A stretch of 26,618 bases of DNA, from NCBI GenBank assembly GCA_937895345.1, contig CALAWP010000015.1:1-26618 (forward strand). Reading direction: 5' to 3'. Shown here piece by piece: positions 1 to 6,934 of this stretch (its first letter is position 1; every line of letters starts with the position of its first letter). The translations under genes were made by a program, and so were the position numbers. The DNA comes from an uncultured Paenibacillus sp. (GTDB taxonomy: Bacteria; Bacillota; Bacilli; Paenibacillales; Paenibacillaceae). The notes beneath the pieces were generated by a model. The model was not told the DNA's origin. It saw only the letters and a program-made list of their open reading frames with translations, and did not search any database.

Positions 1-104
1 CGATTATCTCTTGAAATCTATGTATTTTGCAGGGCTCAGTTCACGGATTCAGGTAATTGATAGGATGAACCGCTGATTTATGAAGCAAGCTATAGACTTA
101 GAAG

Positions 105-365
105 CTAGGCCACTACCTTTTCAAGCTCTCCGCACCATTTGCTCCAGCCGTATTTGGCCCCGCCCAGCGCTTCTTCGTTGGAAAGGCCGGTTTGCTCGAG
201 ATGAAGGTTGACCTTTCCATCCTCCAACTCCTGCAGCGTCCAGGTCACCTTAGAAAGGCCCAGCGTTGCAAACAGCACCAGGACTGCATCGATAAATACG
301 ACGTTATCTGTCTTGAGTTCGTCCGTCACCGTGGTGTAGACGAAAAGTGTATCGCCAAGCTGCAC
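105..365 (-). pseudogene. 5'-truncated SRPBCC/AHSA1-domain protein fragment
   Basis: The 86-residue reading frame matches the C-terminal half of AHSA1-type SRPBCC proteins: a beta-strand stretch (KVTWTLQELEDGKVNLHLEQ) is followed by TGLSNEEALGGAKYGW and a final helix ending in CGELEKV. Full-length members are about 140-160 residues, so roughly the first half is missing. The only start in frame is a GTG at 363-365 with no ribosome binding site, and an in-frame stop lies just upstream. I read it as a decayed remnant rather than a working small protein. It lies in an AT-richer stretch next to another gene remnant, which suggests past insertion or deletion. The family assignment is by recall of the motif pattern; the pseudogene call is inference. 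Confidence 0.6.
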
Positions 366-470
366 GATTAATAGTTTCGTGTATTATATTTTACACAGTG
401 TGAATTTCAGCCAATATTAGTAATATATATTGATGGTTTCAATGACTCTAGAAGTGCGGTTAAAAAAGTC

Positions 471-851
471 GTGAAAGAAAAGGCTGGTCGCTATTATATG
501 ATGTACCTGAACGGACTAACATCTCCAATACAGCTCTATTATGAACGAGACTACAGGGAACTGGATCTAAAAAACCTAAACAAGTTAGCCGATCTATACT
601 ATGTAAAAGCAAGCTACCTTCTTGGACGAACCGATGACCCCTCGCCAATTTCAGCCGGTCCCCTTTATGCAGGCGATCCGAGTGTAGGGCGGGCCTTTCT
701 AGGTGGAGCAATAAACAACACCGAGGAAGAAATCGAGATCGCGAAAGCCGCAGCTCGCGCTGCTGTGGAAGCGTATCGTAAAGGAAAGCAAAAAGCGGAT
801 AGTAACATAGCAAATCCCCCAACCGATGGGGAAAACTACGGTGATATTATC
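471..851 (+). pseudogene. Decapitated XRE-family (HTH_3) repressor remnant
   Basis: The reading frame contains the second half of a Cro/CI-type helix-turn-helix followed by a phage-repressor-like tail. Visible pieces are YYERDYRELDLKNLNKLAD, then YYVKASYLLGRTDDPSP, the usual end of the HTH_3 domain, and later an acidic helix (NNTEEEIEIAKAAARAA) typical of repressor C-termini. The first helices of the DNA-binding domain, expected upstream, are absent, and the GTG at 471 has no Shine-Dalgarno sequence. The frame has no stop and runs directly into the ATG of the secreted-protein gene at 852, so either the original stop is lost or the two really are fused. A remnant is more likely than a fusion because a signal peptide starts exactly at 852. 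Confidence 0.55.
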
Positions 852-1817
852 ATGAAAAAAAGTTTTGCTTTGCTCTTAACATTACTCTTAACATTAACGA
901 TTTACTTCCCTAGTACAACATCGGCGGAAACTCCACTAAAAGAAATTGCGCTCTTTATTAATGGAAATCGAATGGCTTTAGATCATAAGCCATTAATCGA
1001 AAAGAACTCAACTCTTGTCCCGTTTACTCCAATATTGAAGGAGTTAGGGTACAGCATATCATTTGACAATAGCACCAAAACTGTAACGGCCAAAAACAAA
1101 CAAACTGAGATTAAATTCACAATTGGAAGCAAGACAGGTTATGTAAATGGTAAAAAGAAAGCACTCAGCATTGCTACAAAAATTATAAATGGGACAACAT
1201 ATGTACCTGTTCGCTTCATTAGTGATGCTTCTAACGAAAAAGTTACATATGATCCTGATGTGTATGCGGTTCAAGTTGGTAAACAAATAAAAATCGATCA
1301 TTTTTTCAAAATGAGTTGGGACATGACTCCTCAGCAGGTTAAAAAAGCTGAAACCGGAAAACTGTTATATGAGGATAAAAACGATGCTGCATCTCAAATG
1401 CACGTAATCGCTTATGAGACTGCTTTTCCGTTATACGGATCTACACAAGGAACTATTTCATATTACTTTGAAAACAATAAATTGGTTGAAAGTATTGTAA
1501 GCTTTGATGATGATGGAGAATTCAAATCTTCATATGAGAATTATATTGGAACAATATTTAGTCTTGAAGAAAGGTATGGAAAATTTACAGGTAATGATAT
1601 GATCTGGGATACTGATCAATATGCGATAGACGCGTATTGGAGCGTATATAAAAATGATTTCGAAAGAATGGTCTATATGGCTATGTTGAGTGACGAACTT
1701 TCATTCTTTGCTGCATTTAGTGACGGAAACAAGGAGGTCTCTCTACTCATGTATAATGGCGGTTCTTTTAGCTATCCGGAATTTTCCACAATTATTGGCT
1801 ATTCTAAAATAAGTTAA
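852..1817 (+). CDS. Secreted protein with copper-amine-oxidase N-terminal-like domain
   Basis: The 321-residue protein starts at ATG 852, chosen because a clear Sec signal peptide begins there (MKKSFALLLTLLLTLTIYF, cleavage likely after TSA near residue 25). Residues about 30-125 match the copper amine oxidase N-terminal-like (stalk/StbA_N) domain: IALFINGNRM, LVPFTPILKELG, TVTAKNK, then TYVPVRFISDA. This domain is common on exported and S-layer-associated proteins of Paenibacillaceae, where it is structural and not an oxidase. Residues 130-321 are unrecognised; they contain WDMTPQQVKKAE and look like a small globular domain. The Shine-Dalgarno is weak (GGTGAT at 840-845). Base composition is much more AT-rich than groEL next door, suggesting foreign origin. 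Function is unknown; the location is probably outside the membrane. Confidence 0.75.
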   Translation: MKKSFALLLTLLLTLTIYFPSTTSAETPLKEIALFINGNRMALDHKPLIEKNSTLVPFTPILKELGYSISFDNSTKTVTAKNKQTEIKFTIGSKTGYVNGKKKALSIATKIINGTTYVPVRFISDASNEKVTYDPDVYAVQVGKQIKIDHFFKMSWDMTPQQVKKAETGKLLYEDKNDAASQMHVIAYETAFPLYGSTQGTISYYFENNKLVESIVSFDDDGEFKSSYENYIGTIFSLEERYGKFTGNDMIWDTDQYAIDAYWSVYKNDFERMVYMAMLSDELSFFAAFSDGNKEVSLLMYNGGSFSYPEFSTIIGYSKIS

Positions 1818-1917
1818 GTCAGCGATATCTTTTCTTTTAACGCCTAATTCACAATATGTCAATGCGTGAAAGAATGCATCGTTGCAAGAAATGTGACTTT
1901 TTCGCGACTTTATAAAG

Positions 1918-1943
1918 AAACGGGACCTCGAAAGGTCCCGTTT
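1918..1943. terminator. Bidirectional rho-independent terminator
   Basis: A perfect 8-bp GC-rich stem (CGGGACCT / AGGTCCCG) with a CGAA tetraloop is flanked by AAA on one side and TTT on the other. It sits between the convergent secreted-protein gene and groEL and can serve both. The run of T on the minus-strand transcript (TTTCTTTAT) is the better one, favouring groESL. Confidence 0.8.
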
Positions 1944-2060
1944 CATTTATAGTCCAAACTTTTGAGCGGATTACCGCACCGGACGTCTTCTGTCCGGCCG
2001 GCAATGAAACCTGTCGCTGAAGCGCGGCCGCTCATCATCGAATGGCTTCGATGAGATTAA

Positions 2061-3689
2061 TTACATCATGCCGCCCATACCGCCCATGCCGCCCATGTCA
2101 GGCATAGCTGGCTTTTCTTTCTCAGGCTTGTCGGCAACAACCGCTTCGGTCGTCAGGAACATCGCCGCAACGGAAGCTGCGTTTTGCAGAGCGGAACGCG
2201 TAACTTTGGCAGGGTCGACGATGCCCGCTTCGAACATGTTCACCCATTCGCCGGTAGCCGCGTTGTAGCCTACGCCGATTTGCTCGTTTTTCAGGCGCTC
2301 CACGATAACGGAGCCTTCTTGGCCTGCGTTGGCCGCGATCGTGCGGATCGGCTCTTCCAGAGCGCGAAGCACGATGTTGACGCCAGTCGCCTCGTCGCCT
2401 TCCGCTTGAACGGCCGCAACCGCTTTGTATACGTTAACGAGTGCCGTGCCGCCGCCGGATACGATACCTTCTTCCACCGCTGCGCGAGTGGAGTTCAGGG
2501 CGTCCTCGATGCGGAGCTTGCGCTCTTTCAGCTCGGTTTCGGTAGCCGCGCCGACTTTGATAACCGCTACGCCGCCGGCCAGTTTAGCCAGACGCTCTTG
2601 CAGCTTCTCTTTGTCGAATTCGGAAGTCGTTTCTTCCAGCTGAGCGCGGATTTGGTTGACGCGCGCTTGGATGTCGGCGGAGTCGCCGGCGCCGTCCACG
2701 ATAATCGTGTTTTCTTTGGTGATGCGGATTTGACGAGCGGAGCCCAGTTGTTCCACCGTCGTCGATTTCAGCTCGAGGCCGAGCTCTTCCGTAATCACTT
2801 GACCGCCCGTCAGAGCGGCGATATCTTGCAGCATCGCTTTGCGGCGGTCGCCGAAGCCAGGAGCTTTAACCGCTACGCAAGTGAACGTGCCGCGCAGTTT
2901 GTTCACGACCAGCGTCGCTTGCGCTTCGCCTTCTACGTCTTCCGCGATGATCAGAAGCTGCTTGCCGGATTGAACGACTTTCTCCAGAACAGGCAAGATT
3001 TCTTGAATGTTGGAGATTTTTTTGTCAGTGATCAAAATGTAAGGGTTGTCGAGCACCGCTTCCATTTTGTCCGTGTCGGTAATCATGTACGGCGAAATGT
3101 AGCCGCGGTCGAACTGCATGCCTTCAACCACTTCCAGTTCCGTCAGGAAGCCTTTGGACTCTTCAACCGTAATAACGCCGTCGTTGCCGACTTTCTCCAT
3201 CGCTTCCGCGATCAGTTGGCCGACTTCTTCGTCTGCGGAGGAAATCGCCGCGACTTGAGCGATCGATTGTTTGCCTTCGATCGGCTTGGAAATGTTTTTC
3301 AGCTCTTCAACGGCCGCTTTAACCGCTTTTTCGATGCCTTTGCGGATCACCATAGGGTTCGCGCCCGCCGTTACGTTTTTCAGGCCTTCGCGGATCATCG
3401 CTTGAGCCAGAACGGTAGCCGTCGTCGTACCGTCGCCCGCTACGTCGTTCGTTTTCGTTGCGACTTCTTTAACCAGTTGAGCGCCCATGTTCTCGAACGC
3501 GTCTTCCAGCTCGATTTCTTTGGCGATGGAAACGCCGTCGTTCGTAATAAGCGGGCTGCCGAATTTTTTCTCCAGCACCACGTTGCGGCCTTTCGGACCG
3601 AGCGTTACTTTAACCGCGTTTGCAAGAGCGTCGACACCGCGAAGCATGGAACGGCGCGCTTCTTCGCTAAATTTGATTTCTTTAGCCAT
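2061..3689 (-). CDS. groEL: Chaperonin GroEL (60 kDa, Cpn60)
   Basis: GroEL is the 14-subunit ATP-driven folding chamber of the cytoplasm that works with GroES. The 542-residue product has the usual family length and is recognisable along its whole sequence: MAKEIKFSEEARRSML at the start, the ATP-binding segment KVTLGPKGRNVVLE, then NDGVSIAKEIELED and the catalytic region VAGDGTTTATVLAQA at about 85-100. The apical domain contains DRGYISPYM, and the C-terminus ends in the typical GGM repeats (GGMGGMGGMM). The start is supported by GGGAGG about 9 bases upstream. It lies 72 bp downstream of groES in the same transcript and should share the CIRCE/HrcA heat-shock control upstream of groES. Nothing is missing or odd in the protein. 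Confidence 0.99.
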   Translation of the reverse strand: MAKEIKFSEEARRSMLRGVDALANAVKVTLGPKGRNVVLEKKFGSPLITNDGVSIAKEIELEDAFENMGAQLVKEVATKTNDVAGDGTTTATVLAQAMIREGLKNVTAGANPMVIRKGIEKAVKAAVEELKNISKPIEGKQSIAQVAAISSADEEVGQLIAEAMEKVGNDGVITVEESKGFLTELEVVEGMQFDRGYISPYMITDTDKMEAVLDNPYILITDKKISNIQEILPVLEKVVQSGKQLLIIAEDVEGEAQATLVVNKLRGTFTCVAVKAPGFGDRRKAMLQDIAALTGGQVITEELGLELKSTTVEQLGSARQIRITKENTIIVDGAGDSADIQARVNQIRAQLEETTSEFDKEKLQERLAKLAGGVAVIKVGAATETELKERKLRIEDALNSTRAAVEEGIVSGGGTALVNVYKAVAAVQAEGDEATGVNIVLRALEEPIRTIAANAGQEGSVIVERLKNEQIGVGYNAATGEWVNMFEAGIVDPAKVTRSALQNAASVAAMFLTTEAVVADKPEKEKPAMPDMGGMGGMGGMM

Positions 3690-3761
3690 GATCGGTTACC
3701 TCCCGGAAATTAAAATTTAAGTATTTTTGTATGCAATCGTTACGATGTAATTGTCCATGTG

Positions 3762-4043
3762 TTATTCAAAAATCGCGTGAATGTCGCTTTCTTTCATAAT
3801 CAAATACTCTTTGCCGTCGTATTTGATTTCCGTACCCGCGTATTTGGAGAACAATACGCGATCGCCGACTTTCACTTCCAAAGCAACGCGCGCGCCGTCT
3901 TTGTAAGCTCCGTTGCCCACGGCTACAACTTTGCCCTCTTGCGGCTTTTCCTTCGCCGTATCCGGCAGAACGATGCCGCTGGCCGTTGTTTCTTCCTTCG
4001 CGATTGGTTCAATCAATACGCGCTCACCCAAAGGTTTGATCAT
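3762..4043 (-). CDS. groES: Co-chaperonin GroES (10 kDa, Cpn10)
   Basis: GroES forms the seven-subunit lid of the GroEL chamber. The start is the ATG at 4041-4043, giving 93 residues (MIKPLGERVLIEPI...), because a strong AAGGAGG precedes it; a longer in-frame extension upstream adds residues not seen in the family. Family signatures include the mobile loop KEETTASGIVLPDTAKEKPQ (about 16-35) and the C-terminal segment YDGKEYLIMKESDIHAI. It is the first gene of the groESL operon, with a sigma-A promoter and CIRCE operator immediately upstream. The length is normal for the family. Confidence 0.98.
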   Translation of the reverse strand: MIKPLGERVLIEPIAKEETTASGIVLPDTAKEKPQEGKVVAVGNGAYKDGARVALEVKVGDRVLFSKYAGTEIKYDGKEYLIMKESDIHAIFE

Positions 4044-4086
4044 TGAAAAAAGCCTCCTTCTAAATATGGTTGCTGTTAACATCTTG

Positions 4087-4113
4087 TTAGCACTCGAAGT
4101 CGTATAGTGCTAA
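4087..4113 (-). promoter_or_regulatory. CIRCE operator (HrcA binding site)
   Basis: The sequence TTAGCACTC, nine spacer bases and TAGTGCTAA matches the CIRCE consensus (TTAGCACTC-N9-GAGTGCTAA) at 17 of 18 positions; only the first base of the second arm differs. It lies between the groES promoter and the groES ribosome binding site, the standard place where HrcA represses groESL and is released on heat stress. Confidence 0.95.
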
Positions 4114-4124
4114 CAACCATTTTT

Positions 4125-4153
4125 ATCATACTCATTTTTTCGGTCGATTTCAA
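4125..4153 (-). promoter_or_regulatory. Sigma-A promoter of groESL
   Basis: Read on the minus strand, TTGAAA (4148-4153) and TATGAT (4125-4130) are separated by exactly 17 bases. Transcription would begin just before or inside the CIRCE element, which explains repression by HrcA. Confidence 0.85.
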
Positions 4154-4229
4154 GTGCCTGCCAAACTTTTTGCAGATATTTTACATCCGTGCGCCGCTTT
4201 AAAAATACACCTGCATCAAGCGCTCACTT

Positions 4230-4917
4230 GCATACTCAATCCCGCCGCTCCAAGGTCGCCCACGTACTTACAACTCCACTCCATGCTCAAATCTGCCACT
4301 TTAAGGTCGTCCACGTACTTACAGCTCCATTCCACGTTCAATCTTGCTGCTCTAAGGTCGTCCGCGTACTTACAACTCCATTCCACGCTCAATCCTGCTG
4401 CTCTAAGGTCGTCCGCGTACTTACAACTCCATTCCACGCTCAATCCTGCTGCTCTAAGGTCGTCCACGTACTTACAGCTTCACTCCATGCTCAAATCTGC
4501 CACTTTAAGGTCGTCCACGTACTTACAGCTCCATTCCACGTTCAATCCTGCTGCTCTAAGGTCGTCCGCGTACTTACAGCTCCATTCCACGCTCAAATCC
4601 GCCGCTCCAAGGTCGTCCACGTACTTACAGCTCCACTCCACGCTCAATCCCGCCGCTCCAAGGTCGTTCACGTACTTACAGCTCCATTCCACGCTCAATC
4701 CTGCTGCTCTAAGGTCGTCCACGTACTTACAGCTTCACTCCACGCACAAATCCGCCGCTCCAACGTCGCCAACGTACTTACAGCTCCATTCCACGCTCAA
4801 ATCCGCCGCTCCAAGGTCGTCCGCGTACTTACAGCCCCACTCCATGCTCAATCCCACCGCTCCAAGGTCGTCCGCGTACTTACAGCTCCATTCCACGCTC
4901 AAATCCGCCGCTCCAAC
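4230..4917. repeat. Intergenic array of about 13 tandem 51-bp repeats
   Basis: About 13.4 imperfect copies of a 51-bp unit lie head to tail. Each carries the core CGTACTTACA(G/A)CT, then CCA(C/T)TCCA(C/T)GCTCAA, then CGCCGCTCCAAGGTCGTCC or its T-richer variant TGCTGCTCTAAGGTCGTCC. A higher-order duplication is visible: the variant CCATGCTCAAATCTGCCAC occurs at 4281 and again at 4485, exactly four units (204 bp) later. Because 51 is divisible by three, frames stay open on both strands (17-residue repeats such as RSSTYLQLHSTLNPAAL or EWSCKYVDDLRAAGLSV). Neither frame has a convincing start, and the plus frame runs on through the operon terminator, so I regard the array as non-coding. It fills the gap between the lyase operon terminator and the groESL promoter. 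Confidence 0.95.
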
Positions 4918-4957
4918 ACCGCCCGCCCCCCATGCAGCACCCTCCCGCACGAAAAAA

Positions 4958-4981
4958 GCGCGCACATTCGCATGTGCGCGC
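4958..4981 (-). terminator. Rho-independent terminator of the polysaccharide operon
   Basis: A perfect 9-bp stem (GCGCGCACA / TGTGCGCGC) with a 6-base loop is followed on the minus strand by TTTTTT. It lies 8 bases after the stop of the heparinase-like gene and ends the operon starting near 12784. Confidence 0.92.
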
Positions 4982-4988
4982 CAATTGA

Positions 4989-6920
4989 TTAGTCCTGCCG
5001 CCGCTCGACCTGAAATACAAACTCCGCTTCCGCCGTTCCCGCATGGCCCGAAGATGTAACGTCCGAGCCTGGGCCGATATAATGGAAATCCAGCGTATGC
5101 CACCAACGTTCGCGGCCGAAATGGTCGATGTCGCTGCGGCGAGCCGTTTCCCCGCGCCAACGGGCGGGATCGAACAGAACCGCGACCTGCAGCCGGCCGT
5201 TCCCCCGGATCACGAAGCGCCCTTCTCCGTCCGCCATCGGTTCCGGCATGGCAATAAACCGTTCCCGAAGTCGAACCGGCTCCGAATCTCCCGCCTGCCC
5301 GCCTGCCCCGCCGCTCGGCGCTTCCAGCCGGAACCTGTCGCGAAGCGTAAGGGCAGGCCCGTCCTCTCCGCCCTTCCGCCAAGCAAAGCTTCGCTCCAGC
5401 CCGCTCAGACGAGCCTCCGCCGGATACGCGGCGGCCAACTCCAGAACGAATCGCGTCTCGCGCTCATCCAGGCTGGCATCCTTCACCTGCGCCCGGAAGG
5501 AATGGCCGTCCGCCTGGCCGATGCCGTTCACCTCCGGAACGGAGTGGCCGTGCGAGCCGTTGCACCAAAAGGTATACCGGTCAGGACCGAAATACGCCTT
5601 CGTATATTCCCCGCTCCCCAGATCGGCCAGCAACGCTTCGCCGTCCGCATGGAGCATGAAATGGCCGCAATCATTATGATTGTGCGGTTCCGCATTATGG
5701 CCCCCCTTCGCGGCAAAACAAACGGCGGAGCCGGATGGCAGTGCGGCGCGGGATACGAGCCATTGCGCATCCTTCATATAATGCGTTTCCTCCGGCCATT
5801 CCGCATGCAGCGAAGCTTCCGTCTCCGGAGCCGTCGAGGAAGCCGGCACCCACAGCAAATTGCGGATCGCCGGCGCCCATCTGCCGCAATGATCCGATGC
5901 GTACGGCGCCCTCAGTGAGGAAGGAGGAAGCGCCATTTCCGGATATTCCTCGCGCAGCCGGTGCGTCAATCCCATAAACACCCCGCTGCGCTGCATGGCG
6001 TCGGAGAAATTGACGACCATATCGCCGATCGAGAAGCTGCGCTGCTGGAACAGCGCGATTTGCTTGACCTTGGGGGAAGCAAAGCCGTCGATCGCCCCTC
6101 CGGTCGCCCGTTTCAAGAGTGACATAAAATAGACGTAATAACCGAATCCGTATTGCCAATACAAATACCCTTCCACGCAGGCGCCGTCGTCGCCGTAGCT
6201 TTCGAGAAAACGGTCCATCGCCGGCAGCACCCGCTTCATCAAGGCGCCGAGCCTCTCCGCATCGTCCATGAGATAAAGCGCCGCCGCGCCGATCGAACCC
6301 GCGCATACCGCCGCCCAATTGTTGCGGATGCTCTCCCAGAAGAACGGCCCGCCTCCGAGAAACGGTTGAAACAGCCTCTCTTCGATTTCCCGGACGATGA
6401 CGGGCTTCAACGAAGGGTCGAGAAGCGCCCCTTCGGCATATTCGTCCAAAGCGAGCAGCTCGGCGAGCGCAAAGCCGGTTTCCGAAGCAAACAAATCGAG
6501 ATTGCCCTTCGGCCCATGCGCTCCGTTGTAATGCGCCGGCAGGCACCACGTAGTTTCCTCGCAGATTGACTGTACGATCCCGTTCAATGCGCTGCGGTAC
6601 GGTTCCTGCTCCGGAAACAGCAGCGCCATAATCGCGAAGGCGCTGAGCCGCTTTCTTTTGCCAAAATAAACCCGTTCGTAGGACAGCCTTTCCCCCGTCT
6701 TCGCATACTGCGAGAACAGCTCTTCCGTCAGCGGCGCCTCCGGTTCATTTAGCAGCCGGTTTGCCTCCGCTTCAATTTCCGCTAAGAGCGAAGCATGCGA
6801 CGGAGCTTGCCGCAGCCGTTCGGCAATCCCGTTCCGGGCCTCCTCCGGCAGCAAGAGGGCGATCCCCCTCGCGCGCTCCTTCCAAACGCTTGCTTGTTCC
6901 CCATCGTTAGTCAGACCCAT
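4989..6920 (-). CDS. Heparinase II/III family polysaccharide lyase-like protein
   Basis: The 643-residue protein has the two-part architecture of heparinase II/III-type lyases. The N-terminal two-thirds form an alpha/alpha-toroid with FWESIRNNWAAVCAGSIGAAA (about 205-225), the region that supplies the catalytic Asn/Trp segment, and EGYLYWQYGFGYY. A beta-sandwich domain follows, with the family hallmark GGHNAEPHNHNDCGHF (about 410-425), LLADLGSGEY and NGSHGHSVPEVNG, which would supply His residues for metal or catalysis. Such enzymes cleave uronic-acid polysaccharides by beta-elimination. No signal peptide is visible, so it probably acts on imported oligosaccharides in the cytoplasm. It is the last gene of the operon with the ABC importer and AraC regulator. 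The substrate cannot be told from the sequence. Confidence 0.85.
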   Translation of the reverse strand: MGLTNDGEQASVWKERARGIALLLPEEARNGIAERLRQAPSHASLLAEIEAEANRLLNEPEAPLTEELFSQYAKTGERLSYERVYFGKRKRLSAFAIMALLFPEQEPYRSALNGIVQSICEETTWCLPAHYNGAHGPKGNLDLFASETGFALAELLALDEYAEGALLDPSLKPVIVREIEERLFQPFLGGGPFFWESIRNNWAAVCAGSIGAAALYLMDDAERLGALMKRVLPAMDRFLESYGDDGACVEGYLYWQYGFGYYVYFMSLLKRATGGAIDGFASPKVKQIALFQQRSFSIGDMVVNFSDAMQRSGVFMGLTHRLREEYPEMALPPSSLRAPYASDHCGRWAPAIRNLLWVPASSTAPETEASLHAEWPEETHYMKDAQWLVSRAALPSGSAVCFAAKGGHNAEPHNHNDCGHFMLHADGEALLADLGSGEYTKAYFGPDRYTFWCNGSHGHSVPEVNGIGQADGHSFRAQVKDASLDERETRFVLELAAAYPAEARLSGLERSFAWRKGGEDGPALTLRDRFRLEAPSGGAGGQAGDSEPVRLRERFIAMPEPMADGEGRFVIRGNGRLQVAVLFDPARWRGETARRSDIDHFGRERWWHTLDFHYIGPGSDVTSSGHAGTAEAEFVFQVERRQD

Positions 6921-6934
6921 TTTCGCGTCACCTC

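Noticed and set aside
1..104. Search for a gene or RNA in the first 104 bases
   Set aside because: Nothing supportable is seen: no frame with a start signal and no clear stem or promoter.
1743..1946. 67-residue minus-strand frame over the terminator
   Set aside because: It spans the terminator stem and the end of the secreted-protein gene, with no start signal.
2184..3713. Long open frame on the plus strand opposite groEL (509 residues)
   Set aside because: It is antisense to a certain gene, has low-complexity R/F/H-rich composition and no ribosome binding site; it is a shadow of GC-rich codon use.
4230..4917. Possible CRISPR array
   Set aside because: Copies are contiguous and alike over all 51 bases with no unique spacers, and there are no cas genes.
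4154..5059. 301-residue plus-strand repeat protein through the 51-bp array
   Set aside because: GTG start without ribosome binding site inside the groESL promoter, and the frame runs through the operon terminator into the lyase gene; openness follows from the repeat length being a multiple of three.
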